From Pseudoxanthomonas indica (lineage in GTDB: Bacteria; Pseudomonadota; Gammaproteobacteria; Xanthomonadales; Xanthomonadaceae): DNA of 64,000 nt. Below the pieces are notes generated by a model. The model was not told where the DNA came from, did no database searches, and saw only the letters and a list, made by a program, of their open reading frames with translations. The stretch covers positions 1,612,001 through 1,676,000 of the forward strand of contig NZ_FUZV01000001.1 of the NCBI RefSeq assembly GCF_900167565.1, read 5' to 3'. This document shows positions 9,402-21,300 of this stretch, piece by piece (position 1 is the first letter of the stretch; each line of letters opens with the position of its first letter). A program made the position numbers and the translations under genes.

Positions 9402-10817
9402 TCACGCCACCACCGGCAGATGCACGCTGAAACGGGTGCCGTGGCCCAACGAACTGGAGGCGGTGATCTCGCCGCCGGCCTTGACCACCAGATCGCGCAC
9501 CACCGACAGCCCCAGACCGGTGCCCTGCCCTTTGGGCTTGGTGGTGAAGAACGGATCGAACACGCGCAGCAGCACCTCGGGTCCCATGCCACTGCCGGTA
9601 TCGCGGAAACTCAGCGCCACTTCCGCCTCGCCCGGCAACGACTCGGCCTGGACCATGAACACCCCACCCTCGGCCATCGCGTGGTCGGCATTGGCGGCGA
9701 TGTTGAGCACCATCAGTTCGAAGCGCTGGCGGTCCATGCGCACGCCCGGCAAGACCGCGGGCAGGCGATAGTCGATATGCACGTCCGGGTTGAACAGCTG
9801 GCGCAGCAGCGGCTGCAGTTCCAGCAATACCTGCACCGGGTCGAAGACTTCGGCCTGCTCCGGCTCCTGATCCTCGCGCGCCAGCGCCAGCAGCTTGTGG
9901 GTGACCAGGGTGGCGCGGCGCGCGGCGGCGTCGATGCCGGACAAAGTGTGGCGCACGTCATCCAGCGAGTCGGCGCGCAGGCCTTTGCGCAGGTAGCCGG
10001 TGATGATCGCCATCAGGTTGCCGAAGTCGTGCGCGGCACCGGCCGCCAGGCGTCCGACCGCTTCCACCTTCTGCGAATGCACCAGCTGTTCCTGCGCCTG
10101 CTCGCGCTTGCTGATCTCGTGGCGCAGGTGCTGGTTGCTCAGCGCCAGCTGGTCGCCGCGTTCGTTGGCCTCGCGCAGGCTGTGGCGCAGGGCCGAGGCA
10201 CTGCGATCCAGCACGATGGCGATCATCAGGAACATGGCGATGCTGAAGACGGCATCGGCGTAAATCGCCGCGGCCTCGCCCTGGATCGCCACATCGACAT
10301 TGGCGCCGGCCAGGAACGCCACCACCACGGTGGCGAACATCAACCACAAGGCCGCGCGCCCCACCACCAGTCCGGCCACCGCCATCCAGATCACCAGCAC
10401 CGGCTGCTCGAAACGTTGCGCGCCGAAGCCGGTGGACAGATACGCGGGAATGATCGTGATGGCGAACGCCAGCAACAGCAGGCGCGAGGCCCAGGCAAAA
10501 CGGCCGTAACGGATCAGTCCGAAACTGGCGGCGGCGGCGGCGCAGACCGTCAGGCCCATGGCCATGCTCAAGACTTCGCCCGGGCGCCAGGGGATGTCGA
10601 CGACCACCGCCCGGTATAGCCAGGCCAATGCCGGCAATACAGCCAGCAACAGGGATATCAACTGCAGCATCGGCGCGTTGCGCCGATCCACCGGATCGTC
10701 GATGGGCACCCGCCGCAACCAGGCCAGCGGCCCGCGCCACAGCAAGGCCGCCGCGCCTCCCAGCCGGGACAACGCAACCCGCCAGGGGCGGGCGACTGAC
10801 AGATCACCGTCACTCAT
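9402..10817 (-). CDS. Membrane sensor histidine kinase, no adjacent regulator
   Basis: This is a 471-residue protein. Several hydrophobic segments occupy roughly residues 40-220, followed by a coiled linker. The phospho-acceptor H-box is AAGAAHDFGNLMAII with His263. The HATPase domain has an N-box (NIAANADHAM), G1 (DTGSGM), F-box (DPFFTTKPKGQGTG) and G2 (GLGLS). It ends in a regular HATPase terminus with no receiver domain. No response regulator gene adjoins it; the nearest is the orphan regulator at 25254-26000. It follows the OmpA gene on the same strand after 84 bp, so it may be read from the exoprotein operon and could sense its state. That link is inference. Confidence 0.88.
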   Translation of the reverse strand: MSDGDLSVARPWRVALSRLGGAAALLWRGPLAWLRRVPIDDPVDRRNAPMLQLISLLLAVLPALAWLYRAVVVDIPWRPGEVLSMAMGLTVCAAAAASFGLIRYGRFAWASRLLLLAFAITIIPAYLSTGFGAQRFEQPVLVIWMAVAGLVVGRAALWLMFATVVVAFLAGANVDVAIQGEAAAIYADAVFSIAMFLMIAIVLDRSASALRHSLREANERGDQLALSNQHLRHEISKREQAQEQLVHSQKVEAVGRLAAGAAHDFGNLMAIITGYLRKGLRADSLDDVRHTLSGIDAAARRATLVTHKLLALAREDQEPEQAEVFDPVQVLLELQPLLRQLFNPDVHIDYRLPAVLPGVRMDRQRFELMVLNIAANADHAMAEGGVFMVQAESLPGEAEVALSFRDTGSGMGPEVLLRVFDPFFTTKPKGQGTGLGLSVVRDLVVKAGGEITASSSLGHGTRFSVHLPVVA

Positions 10818-10901
10818 GCATTCGCTCTCGGATTACGGGGGAATCCGCTGCCCCTACCGGCGCCCTCCTGGCATGACGCCGGATTATAGGCAGGCCTTGC
10901 C

Positions 10902-11921
10902 TCAGCGCGCGCCTGCCTGCGGCTGCGCGTGCAGGCGGACTTCGACGCGACGGTTGGGGATCAGGCATTCCTTCAGGGTCGGACCAGGCTTGACGCCCTC
11001 GCAGGTCTGCACCTGCTCGCTGTCGCCCTTGAAGGTGTACTCGATCACGCCCGCATCCACACCACGCGCCTGCAGCAGCGCGCGTACGGTCTGCGCACGC
11101 TTCTCCGACAGCGCCTGGTTGTAGTCATGGCCGCGGCCTTGCAGGCGATCGGCATGGCCGACCAGCTCCACCCGGGTCAGCACCAGGCCTTCCTGCTGCA
11201 GGCGGCCCAGTTCGCGATCCAGGCTGGTGATCGAATAGGCGCGGATGTCCTTCGGGCCCGAACGATCAAACTCGAACAACACGTTGGCGGTCAGCACCGG
11301 CTCCACCGGCGCGGCCGCGGCCAGGCCGGCCGGCGCCACGCCGCAGGTGCGCGCCAGCGACTCGGCATCACTCACCCAGTCTTCGGCAATCTGGATGTAG
11401 GGCTTGGCGTGGCGCCACTGCTGCTGGTTGTACTCGTTGCCGGCGTGCACCAGTTCCACTTCGCCGCAGGCCACGGCCTGTTGCGCGCAGACAAAGCCGG
11501 GGGTGCCGTGGAGGGCGGCAAAGCGCTTCCACAGATCCTCGCGCACGCGCGCCGCGTTGTTGACCAGCGGGGTGTCGGTGGGCAGCGGCTCCACGCCCTG
11601 CTCCATGCCCACGATCAGCTTTTCCGACTCGGTCAGCGCTTCCTGCGGGAAGGCGCTGCGATCGTTGCGGGTGTATTCGTGGAAGGACACGTCCAGCCAG
11701 CATTGCGCCTTGGACAGGTGGTAATCGCGCACCGGCCGGCCGCCGTCGTTCAAGGCCTGGATGCGGCCCTGGGTGGCTTCGTAGCCGGACAGATCGGCGT
11801 GGATGGCCTCGTCGGTCACGCGATTCTTCGGCGCGTTCAACTGGGTCTGCTGCGCCTGCGCGCCGAAAGCAAGTGCGGCCAGCAACGCGGCGGCGAGCAG
11901 ATGGGAGGGCTGTTTGATCAT
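10902..11921 (-). CDS. OmpA-family outer membrane/peptidoglycan-binding protein
   Basis: The precursor has 339 residues. The signal peptide ends near AFGAQAQ, and a middle domain of about 190 residues is rich in Trp and charged residues (cell-surface linker or sensor). A C-terminal OmpA-like domain begins at NVLFEFDRSG and carries VELVGHAD and the NRRVEVRL peptidoglycan-binding end. The ATG at 11921 overlaps the TGA of the upstream barrel gene (ATGA) and also has AGGAG, so translation is coupled. As third gene of the operon it probably ties the outer-membrane assembly to the cell wall. Confidence 0.85.
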   Translation of the reverse strand: MIKQPSHLLAAALLAALAFGAQAQQTQLNAPKNRVTDEAIHADLSGYEATQGRIQALNDGGRPVRDYHLSKAQCWLDVSFHEYTRNDRSAFPQEALTESEKLIVGMEQGVEPLPTDTPLVNNAARVREDLWKRFAALHGTPGFVCAQQAVACGEVELVHAGNEYNQQQWRHAKPYIQIAEDWVSDAESLARTCGVAPAGLAAAAPVEPVLTANVLFEFDRSGPKDIRAYSITSLDRELGRLQQEGLVLTRVELVGHADRLQGRGHDYNQALSEKRAQTVRALLQARGVDAGVIEYTFKGDSEQVQTCEGVKPGPTLKECLIPNRRVEVRLHAQPQAGAR

Positions 11922-14900
11922 GGCGTGGCTCCTGCGCGCACCGGGTCGCGGTAACGGGCGTCTTCGCGGATGAAAAGGTCTTCGTCGAACTTGAATCGCA
12001 GGCGGATGAAGGCGCCCTGCTGGGTGTACTCGTAGCCGGTCAGATCGGTGTCGCCGCGGAAACCGGTGGCGTTGTAGCCCACCGACAGCCACAGGTTCTG
12101 CCGCAGCAGCCGGCCCACTTCCACGCCGAACGCGTACTGGTTGGCGCCGTCCTGGCCACGGAAGGTGGAAGCCAGCACGCCGATGTCCCAGTTCTCGGTG
12201 ACGTCGTAGACCACGCGGCCGGACAACAGCACCGCATTGAAGTCGTCATCGACGCTGCCGGTATCGGCGTAGACGAAGCGATCCTTCTGCCACTTCGCAG
12301 CGACGCGACCGGTCAGCCACCACGGCCGCGACGGATGCCAGTCGGCATGCGCGGACACGATGTGCGCGGCGGTGCGTACTTCCTGGCCGGTATCCGAACC
12401 GAAGCCGCCGCTGTCCATGCCGCTCTCGTCCTTCTCCAGCTTGTACTCGTAGCGGGCCAGGGCGTTGATGCGGTTGGTGTCGGTATCGCGGTAAGCCGCA
12501 CCGATCTGGAAGCGATCCTGCAACACGTCGCCGCGCGCTTCGTACACCGTGCGCAGCAGGTAGTTGCGGGCCAGCACGGTCCAGTCGCGGTTGAGCTTGC
12601 GTGCGGCCAGGAACTGCAGCAGCGTGGTGTGGTAACCCTCGTTGGTCGGGGTGCGCTCGATATCGTCGGAGATGCGGTGTTCCAGCCGCATGCTGCCGCG
12701 CCACAGCGGGTTGGCGCTGTAGTCCAGGCCCACGCCCGCACCGGTGGAATCACCGACATTGCCGCTGATCACGTTGGTGTGCTCCAGCGAGGTGTCCAGG
12801 CGCAGGCCTTCGCTGATGTCCCAGCGATTGCGCACGCCCGAGGCGGCCTGGATGTCGCGGCCGGCAATGGCATCGCGCAGGCGGTACTCGGAGAACAGCG
12901 TGGTGTCGCGCAGGAAGCTGGTGTCCACGCCCACCGCCAGGGTGTTGGCCTCGCGGCCATCCTGGGTCAGGCCGTTGACGCCGCTGATGCCGGTCTGCTT
13001 TTCGTAGCGGCCGTACAGGCGGCTGCGTTCGCGCAGCTGGAAGTCGGCGCCCAGCGCAACCCGGTTGCGATCCTCGCCGTGGATGTCCTGCTCCACTTCG
13101 CCGCCCAGGCTCAGGCGATCGCTGGCGCGATAACCCAGGCCGAAGCGCAGCATGTCCGAAGACAACTCGGTGCCCACCGGCAAACCGCTGGCGACGTCGT
13201 TGCTCGTACCGTTCTGGATGATCGGCAGGCCGGTGGACGGATCCAGCGGCTGCTGGCCATAGCCCAACGCACCACCGCCGGCGCCGGTGGCGTAACCGCC
13301 GGACAGGCCGCCGATGTTGCCGTAGCCGCTGTTGGTCGCCCAGGTGTAGTACGCGCCGACGGTCTCGCGGATCGCGCGGTAGCCGAAGTCCAGGGTCAGC
13401 TTGTCGGTGACCTTGACCCGGGTGCCGGCGCTGGCCGACTCGCGTTCGCCGCCATCGGGGTTGCGGTCTTCGCTGCGCAGCGCTTCGGCGTACAGCTCGA
13501 AGCGCTCGTTCAAGCGATAGCGCGTGCTCAGGCTGTATTCGCCACGGCCGCCGTACAGCGGCGAGGCCTGGTTGTTGAACGCCGGATCCGACTGGCCGGC
13601 GAAGGCCTTGAAGTCGAACGCGGCGCCGGCATGGCCCAGTTCCACCCGCCAGGCGTCGCCTTCGACCAAGCCGCTCAGGCCCTGCAATGCGGGCGTGCCG
13701 TACTGGTTGATCGAGTTGGTGTTGACCTCGCTGCGCGTGCGCGCGGCTTCAGCGACCAGCCAGGTGTTCTCGCCCAGGCGATAGCCGACGTTGGCGCTGC
13801 CCATCTGGAACTCGGCGAAGGGATTGCGATCATCCACCACCGAGCCGCCGACTTCGCCGTTCTCGCCCAGGCGCAACTGCGCATCCGCGCCCAGTACCAG
13901 GAACTTCTCGGTGCCCTGATCCAGTTCGTAGGTGATGCGCAGCGAGACCGGATTGAGATCCGAGTCGAACGACGGCAGGAAGCTGGCCAGCAGGATGCGG
14001 CCGGAGAACGGCTCGAAGCTGTAGTCCACCAGTCGCCCCAGTGGCCGCACCGAGACGATGCGCGAAGGCTGGTCGCGATCGCGCACGATCACTTCCACCC
14101 GCTCGCTGCCTTCCAGCACTGCGTTGTTGCGCAGGCCGTAGGGACCGCTGCCGGAGGCCGGCAGTTCTTCGATCACCTGGCGCAGCGAGTCCTCGACGGC
14201 GAAGACATTGCCGCGCACGCGCTCGTTCTCGAAATGCCAGCCCAGGCCGGTGGCGGTGCGGTTGTAGGTGCCGAGCACGCGCTGCGCGGCACGGCTGCCG
14301 AAATCCACGCCGGTGGTGGTGGTGATGTTGTCGCCGGTCTGGAAGTCGCCGTACAGCAGGTAGCTGCGGTCCTGATCCACGCGCACATACAGACGCTCGG
14401 CCGAACGCGCATCGAAGCCACGCATCGAGGCATCTCCGTACACCGGGTAGAACTCTTCCGGCTGGATGTCACGCAGCAGGCGGCCCCGCACTTCCTTGTC
14501 CGAGTCGTAGGCGGCAGTCAGCAGGTACTTGCCCTGGATCGTGCCCTTGACGAAGAACGCGGCGCGCGCGGCGCCGTTGGCCTTGCCGTTGTTGAACTGC
14601 TTTTCCCAGCGGCGGATTTCGCGCTCGAAGCCGTCGCCCTGCTGGCTGGTGTTGAGCAGGCCGCTGCCGTTGCGGCGGAAGTTGATCACGCCTTCCAGCA
14701 GGCCGGTGGCGATCATGTCGCGCATTTCCGGGACGAAGCCGATCACGCCTTCGGCGCTCTGGCCACCGGCGGTGACCCGCAGCAACACGTCCTGCGGATC
14801 ATGCGGGGCCAGCAGGTCGAACTCGGCGCGGCCGTTGCGCACCGGCAACTGCACGCCGGGCGTGGCCTTGTCGGCGTCGAGCTGGCCGGGACCGAACTCG

Positions 14901-15379
14901 TCGGTGCGTCCGTCCATCAGCTTGATGCGGCCACCGCTGTTCTCGATGGTGGCAAAGGCATCGCCCTGTATCGGCGTGCCGTCGGCGTTGAACAGCTGCA
15001 CCACCACATGCACCGGCGACTGGCCATCGGCCGGCACGCCGTCGCGATCCACTTCCACCACCACGCGATCGACACCGGCATTGATGCGGTAGTCGACATT
15101 GCCCGGCTGCGCGAACAGCGGCTGCGCACCGTTGTCGCGGCTGGTGGTGGTGGTCGATTGCGGATACAGCGGGGTGGCCTGGCCCAGCACCGGGGTGAAG
15201 CGTTGATCACCGGAGACGGTCTGCGCCTGCAGCGTGGCCGGCACACAGGCCACCAGCAAGGCCAGCGCCAAGGGATGCAGCGGAGAGCGGATCACGTGCT
15301 GGCGGGCAGCACGCGCTGAGGTGACACGCATGGGCGAGGCTTCCGGCAAGGACGAGGGGCAGAGGAAGGTGCGGCTCAT
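11918..15379 (-). CDS. Large outer membrane protein, Ig-like domain plus beta-barrel
   Basis: This protein of 1,153 residues starts at 15379, overlapping the TGA of the giant exoprotein gene (ATGA). An internal ATG at 15331 with GGAAG upstream is an alternative and gives a cleaner signal peptide (ends near ATLQAQ). An Ig/invasin-like domain follows (about 80-220: VDRVVVEVDRDGVPADG, ending VRNGRAEFDLLAP). The remaining ~900 residues alternate polar and aromatic/hydrophobic residues as in an outer-membrane barrel, with motifs such as YPVYGDAS, RLYVRVDQDRSYLLYGDF and many Tyr-Arg pairs. There is no TonB box or plug. I infer a surface barrel that could export, display or anchor the giant protein encoded upstream. 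Its family has no function that I know of. Confidence 0.75.
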   Translation of the reverse strand: MSRTFLCPSSLPEASPMRVTSARAARQHVIRSPLHPLALALLVACVPATLQAQTVSGDQRFTPVLGQATPLYPQSTTTTSRDNGAQPLFAQPGNVDYRINAGVDRVVVEVDRDGVPADGQSPVHVVVQLFNADGTPIQGDAFATIENSGGRIKLMDGRTDEFGPGQLDADKATPGVQLPVRNGRAEFDLLAPHDPQDVLLRVTAGGQSAEGVIGFVPEMRDMIATGLLEGVINFRRNGSGLLNTSQQGDGFEREIRRWEKQFNNGKANGAARAAFFVKGTIQGKYLLTAAYDSDKEVRGRLLRDIQPEEFYPVYGDASMRGFDARSAERLYVRVDQDRSYLLYGDFQTGDNITTTTGVDFGSRAAQRVLGTYNRTATGLGWHFENERVRGNVFAVEDSLRQVIEELPASGSGPYGLRNNAVLEGSERVEVIVRDRDQPSRIVSVRPLGRLVDYSFEPFSGRILLASFLPSFDSDLNPVSLRITYELDQGTEKFLVLGADAQLRLGENGEVGGSVVDDRNPFAEFQMGSANVGYRLGENTWLVAEAARTRSEVNTNSINQYGTPALQGLSGLVEGDAWRVELGHAGAAFDFKAFAGQSDPAFNNQASPLYGGRGEYSLSTRYRLNERFELYAEALRSEDRNPDGGERESASAGTRVKVTDKLTLDFGYRAIRETVGAYYTWATNSGYGNIGGLSGGYATGAGGGALGYGQQPLDPSTGLPIIQNGTSNDVASGLPVGTELSSDMLRFGLGYRASDRLSLGGEVEQDIHGEDRNRVALGADFQLRERSRLYGRYEKQTGISGVNGLTQDGREANTLAVGVDTSFLRDTTLFSEYRLRDAIAGRDIQAASGVRNRWDISEGLRLDTSLEHTNVISGNVGDSTGAGVGLDYSANPLWRGSMRLEHRISDDIERTPTNEGYHTTLLQFLAARKLNRDWTVLARNYLLRTVYEARGDVLQDRFQIGAAYRDTDTNRINALARYEYKLEKDESGMDSGGFGSDTGQEVRTAAHIVSAHADWHPSRPWWLTGRVAAKWQKDRFVYADTGSVDDDFNAVLLSGRVVYDVTENWDIGVLASTFRGQDGANQYAFGVEVGRLLRQNLWLSVGYNATGFRGDTDLTGYEYTQQGAFIRLRFKFDEDLFIREDARYRDPVRAGATP

Positions 15380-18300
15380 GGCTGCACCTCCTGGCCTGCG
15401 TCCGCATCCGGCGTGGTCGGCCTCGGGTCGACGATCGGCTGTTGCTTGGCCGAGTCGGTGCCCTGCTGCGGCGAGCGTTGCGGCTTGCTCTCGAAGCGCA
15501 GCGGCGGCTGCCCACGTTCGGTTTCCGGTGCGCGCACCTCACCCTGCGTGCGGCGTGCCTTGACCTGCTCGATCACCGGGTTGGAACAGCTGCCCTCGAT
15601 GAAGTCGGCGCGATGCAGCTCGCCGTTCTTCAAATCGATGAAGAGGCTGTCGGCATCGCCCAGGTTGCGGTTGCTGCTGGTGGTCAGGCGCGAGCCGACC
15701 GGCAGCGTGGAGGCATCGACCTTCAGCGTATGGCTCTTCGGCGGCAGGCCGCAGTAGCTGTACTTGCCTTCCGAATCGCTGATCAACCAGGTGCCGTCCT
15801 CGAAGTACATGCGCACGCCGGGGATGCCCAGCTCTTCGCTGTCCTGCACGTGGTTGACGTTGCAGTCGACGAAGATCTTGCCGAGCACGCAACCTTCGTC
15901 GGTGAACACGCCACCGGTGATGATCACGCGGTATTCGGCCGGGTTGGAGCTGACCACGCCGCCGTGGGTGTACGGCGTGAGCGTGCTGTCATCCACGCAA
16001 CCACCGTCAATCGAACAGCCATGGGCGCGCGCACGGTTGATGCCGTCGCCCTGCTGGCTGCCCACGCCCACGCGGACGCGGTAGCTCAGGGTCTTCTGTG
16101 CACCCACCGCCAGCGAGCCGACGTCGAACACCAGCACCGGACCCGGCTTGCCACGCGGGTTGGCGATACCGGCGCCATCCAGGCGCGCGGTGCCGTCGAT
16201 GTAGGTGAAGCCGCGCGGCAGGCGGTCGATCACGTTGACCGTGGCCAGCGACTCACCCGCGGTCTGGCGGATGGTGATGGTGTAGACCAGGCTGTCGCCC
16301 ACTTCCACGGTCTTGCGATCGCCGACCTTGGTGATCACCAGGCCCGGTGCGATCTGCGGATCCAGCGGGATGTGGTTGTGCACCGGGGTGGCGACCGAAG
16401 AACCGAGATCGGTCTCCAGGTAGTAGGTGGTGGCCGGCCCGACCGGGCCGGTCGGCGCGGTGGCATTGGGCTGCACCGGCTGGCCCACGCCCGGCGTGGC
16501 GGCCGGCACCAGCGGTGTGGTTTCCGCCGGGATCATCCCGGACTGGAAGCCATAACCGGCCGGCGGCACCACCACGATCGAGAAGCGGCAGGTGGCCGGC
16601 GCGCTCGGCGCCATCAGGAACTGATAGAAGCCTTCGTTGCCGACGGTCATCGACACCGAGGTGCCTTCGATGGTGTAGCCGCCCAGGCTGGTGTTGAGCA
16701 GATGCTGCTCCGGCGCGTAGGCCGGGCAGCTGCCCACCGGCGACAGGGTCACCCGCGAACCCGGCACCGGGTTGCGCGTGATCGCGTCATACACCACGCC
16801 ACCCGGATTGAGCGGCAGGCTTTGCTGCGGCAGGTTGGCGCCCGCCGCCAGGATCACGGCCAGGTGGGTGCTGTTGCCTTCGGTGCTCACGCACGAGCTG
16901 GCGGTGCCATTGGCAATCGCATTGCTGGCGTCGCACACGGCCGGTGCACTGCCGGCGGTTTCGCCATTGACCGGCCAACCCCAGATCACGCCGGTGTTGG
17001 GATAACGGAAACGGATCTGCAGCGGCACGCCCGGCACCTGATCGGCGACCGAGTACGAACCATCGGCGGCGGTGCTGGCGGTGCCGACAATCTGGCCGTC
17101 GGCGTTCACCACTTCCACGTTCCAGCCGGCCAGGCGGCGATCACCGCCGTCCAGGTGACCGTAGTCGCTGCCCAGGTCGTACCACACCGTGCCCGACACC
17201 GAGGCCGACAACTGCACCGCGGTCGGCAGACGGCAGGCGTTCTGGCTGATCGCCGGATCGCAGACCGGCAGATCGCCGGTGTTGCCTTCGAAATCGCTGC
17301 GCTCTTCGGTGGTCGGCGTGCGGAACGGGTTCTCGCCGCCGCCCTGCACGATGACCGCGTTGTTGACCGGCGTGCCGGTGGCGGCGCTGGCCGCCACGCG
17401 CACCTGCGCGATGATCGTGTCGGCCAGGGTGGCGCCGGCCGCGATCACCGTGCTGTTGCGGCAGCTGAAGCGGCTCTCGCCCGGGTTGCCGACGCAGATC
17501 CAACCGTTGCCGGTGGGCGTGGCGGCCAGGGTGATGCCGGCCGGCAGGCGATCTTCCACCACGTACTCGCCCGCGGTCGGCTGCTGGCCGATGTTGCGCA
17601 CGCGCACGGTGTAACGCGCGTCGTTGTTGACGGTGAACGTGGTCGGCGTGGCGGCCTTGCTGACCACCAGGTCCGGCGAATCGCCGATCTCGCCGAAGTT
17701 GTTGTCGATCGACTGGCCGCCGGTAGGCAGGGTGATCGCGTTGATCGCCGACGGCGTGGTCTCCACCGGCGTGGCAATGCCGGTGCTGACGCCATCGATG
17801 GTGCCGGCGCTGGTGATGCCGTTGAGGGTTTCCGGCGGCTGCACGGTTTCGGTCACGCCGTAGATGCCCGGACGCAGATCGTCGAAGCGGTAGCGGCCTT
17901 CGCTGTCGGTATTGACCGTGACGTTGATGGTTTCGCCCAGATCATTGAAGCCGGTCAGGCGCACCGGCACATTGGCGAAGCCGCCTTCGCCGCTGTCGAT
18001 CACGCCGTTGTTGTTGCCGTCGTTGTAGACGCGGCCGCTGATGCTGCCCGAGGGAATCTCGCCGAAGTTGTTGGCGGTGGCTTCTTCGGCCACGCCCAGT
18101 ACCACGGCGCTGATCGCCGACGGCGTGGTGGTCACCGCGGTGGCGGTGCCGCCTGCGCTGCCCGGCACGGTGATGCCGTTGAGCGTGCCGGTGGGCTGGT
18201 CGGGTTCGGTGATGACGTAAGTACCCGGAGGCAGCTCGGTGAAGGCATAGCTGCCATCGGCCTGGGTGGTCACGTCACGGGTGATCGTGTTGCCGGCCAG

Positions 18301-21300
18301 GTCGGTGCCGCTCAGGCGCACGGTGACGTTGGCGATGCCCTGCTCGCCGGTATCGATCACGCCGTCATTGTTGGCATCGGCCCAGACGCGCCCGCTGATC
18401 GCGCTGTTGAGCGGAATTTCGCCGAACAGGTTGTCGATCGAGGCGCTGCCCGGGGTGCGCAGATCGATCGTGCTGATCGCGCTGGGCACGGTGGTGATGG
18501 GCGTGGCGGTACCCGAGGACGCGCCCGCGACGGTGCCGGCCACGGTCTGGCCGTTGCTGGTGCCGGTGGGCTGGTTCGGTTCGGTGACCGTGTAGGTGCC
18601 CGGACGCAGACCGTTGAACTGGAACTCGCCATCGGCATTGGTGGTGGTGCTCAGGGTGACCGAAGCGCCGGTGTCATCGGTGCCGCTCAGGTTGATGGTC
18701 ACGCCGACGATGCCGGCTTCCGAAGCGCCGCTCTGCGCGCCGTCGTTGTTGGCGTCGAAGAACACGCGGCCGCCCAGCGTCACGCCCAGGGTTTCGCCGA
18801 AGTTGTTCTGCACCGAGGCGGCGCCGCCCGGCAGCACGATGCCGCTGACTGCGCTGGGGACAACGGCCACGCCGGTGGCGGTGCCCGTGCTGACGGTGCC
18901 GATGACGCCGGCCACGGTGATGCCATTGAGCGTCGTGATGCCGCCGACCACGGGCTGCGCGGTCTGCTGGGTGACGGTGTAGGTGCCGCCGAGCAGATCA
19001 TTGAAGCGATAGTTGCCGTTGGCGTCGGTGGTCACCGCAGCGACGGGGTTGCCCACCGCGTCCAGGGTGCCGGCCGGCAGACTGAGGCTGACACCGGCAA
19101 TGCCGGTTTCGGTGCCGTCGATCAGGCCGTTGTTGTTGGCGTCCAGCCAGACCCGGCCGGCAATGGCCGAGGCCAGTTCGCCGAAGTTGTTGTCGCTTGA
19201 ACCGGTGGCCGGCAGGTTGACCAGTTCGATCAGGTTGTTGGTGTTTTCCTCACCGTTGGCCAGGCCGGTGGGCTGGGTTTCGGTGATGCGGTAGTCCTGG
19301 CCGGCGATCGCGCCGCCGTAGCTGTAGCCACCATTGGCATCGGTGATCAGCACCACGGGCGCCGGATCATCGCCGTTGCCATGGATGCCATCCGGGCCCG
19401 CGCCCTGGATCGTCACGGTGACGCCGGCAATGCCCACGTCGGTGCCGTCCTGGTCGCCGTTGTCGTTGCGATCCAGGTAGACCGTGCCGCTGATGATCGC
19501 GTTGGCCAGTTCGCCGAACAGATAGCCGGTGGCCTGCTGGCCCGCAGAGATGACGATGCCGTCGATCACATTGGCGGTGCTGGTGCCACCCGGCGTGGCG
19601 GCGTTGCCGGCGGTGTGGCGACCGTCGAGGTAGCCGGTGGGCTGCGTCTCGGTGATCGTGTACGTCGTGGCGGCCAACGGCGGCAGCAGATCGTCAAACA
19701 CGTACGCGCCCGTGCCCGTGGTCTGGCGCACCACGTTGACCGGGTTGCCAAGCAGGTCCGTGCCGGTCAGGGTGACCGTGACGCCGGCGATCGGATTCTC
19801 GCCGCTGTTGAACGCACCGTTGTTGTTGTTGGCGGCGGTGCTCGAGAAATCCTCGTACACGAAGCCGGCCAGCGAGCCCAGCACTTCGCCGAAGTCGCGA
19901 CCGGTGACGCCGGCGGCGGGCAGCGTGGTGACATTGATGGCGTTGCTGGCGTTCTCGACGCCGTTGCCGTAACCGTCGGGCTGGCTTTCGGTGATCAGAT
20001 AGTTCTGACCCACCACCAGATCGGTGAACTGGTAGGCGCCATTGGCGTCGGTCTGCACCGACACCGGCAGCGGATCATCGCCATTGCCGAAGATGCCGTC
20101 GGCACCCGCGCCGTTGAGGGTGACGGTGACGTTGCGCAGGCCGCCATTGGGCTGCGAGTTGACGGTGCCGGCGTCGGCGATGTCGAAGTCGCCGTTGCGG
20201 TTGCGATCCAGATAGACGCTGCCGCTGATCGCGGCGATGGCGTCTTCGCCGAAGTTGAATACGGTGCCGTCCTGGCCACTGCCCAGATCGATGGTGCTGA
20301 TGCGATCGGTGGTGGCGGCGTCGCCGCTGACCGCCGTGCCCGGGACGCAGCCACTGGTGCAGGCCACGGTGCCGATCAGGCCCGGGTTCACTGCGGTCGG
20401 ACGGTTGCGGTAGTTGCCGGCCGGCAAGACTTCGCGCAGCGTGTAGACGATCAACGGATCCAGATTGGTGAAGGTGTAGGCGCCGCTGCCATTGGTCGTG
20501 GTGCTGGTGATGAACACACCGGTGGTGGCATTGAGCAGCTCCACCGTGGCGCCGGCAATGCCGGTGTCCGCGCCGTCACGCACGTTGCTGAAATTGGTGT
20601 CGACGTAAACGTAGCCACCCAGCGACGGGCGCCGCACTTCCGGGAAGTTGTAGCGCACGCCGGCCTGGTCCACGCCCACCGGAATGGCGGTGTAAGTGGA
20701 GTTGGGCGAACCGGCGGCGTAAGTGCCGCCCAGCGACGGCGCATTCGGGCCGGTGGTGGGCGGATCGATCGGGCCGTTGATGTAGGCGGCCGGTTGCGTC
20801 TGCGTCAGCGTGTAACCGGCCGCGTTGGCCGGCGACAGATTGGTGAAGCTGTAGGTGCCGGCGGCCACCGTGTTGGCGACCAGGTTGACCGCGTTGCCAT
20901 AGGCGTCGGTACCGGTCAGGCGGATCTGCACGGTGCCGATGCCCGGTTCCGTACCCACGCCCTGGTGGGTACCGCCGTTGGCGCCCGCGCGATCACGATC
21001 CTGGAACACCACGCCGGCCAGCGACGAACGCGTCACCGCCAACGGCACGGTCACCGTGTTGTTGTTCGGATTGGGGTCGACCTGTTCGGTGCTGACCGTG
21101 GCGGTGTTGTTGGCGGTGCCGCCGGTGGGGTACGCATCCCAGCGCGCGGGCACGATGATGCGCACGCGGCCGGTCACGGTCATGTCACCCAGGTTGCAGG
21201 TGACGTTGACGCCATTGCGCGCGCACACGCCGACGCCGTTGGGCACTTCATCGCCGCCCGGATCCGGGCCGATCTTCTGCCAGGTGATGTCGCCGGTGAC

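Noticed and set aside
17690..21040. Repetitive DNA that might be a CRISPR or satellite array
   Set aside because: The repeat period is hundreds of bases, the copies diverge at the DNA level but keep a protein pattern in one frame, and no short identical repeats with unique spacers are present.
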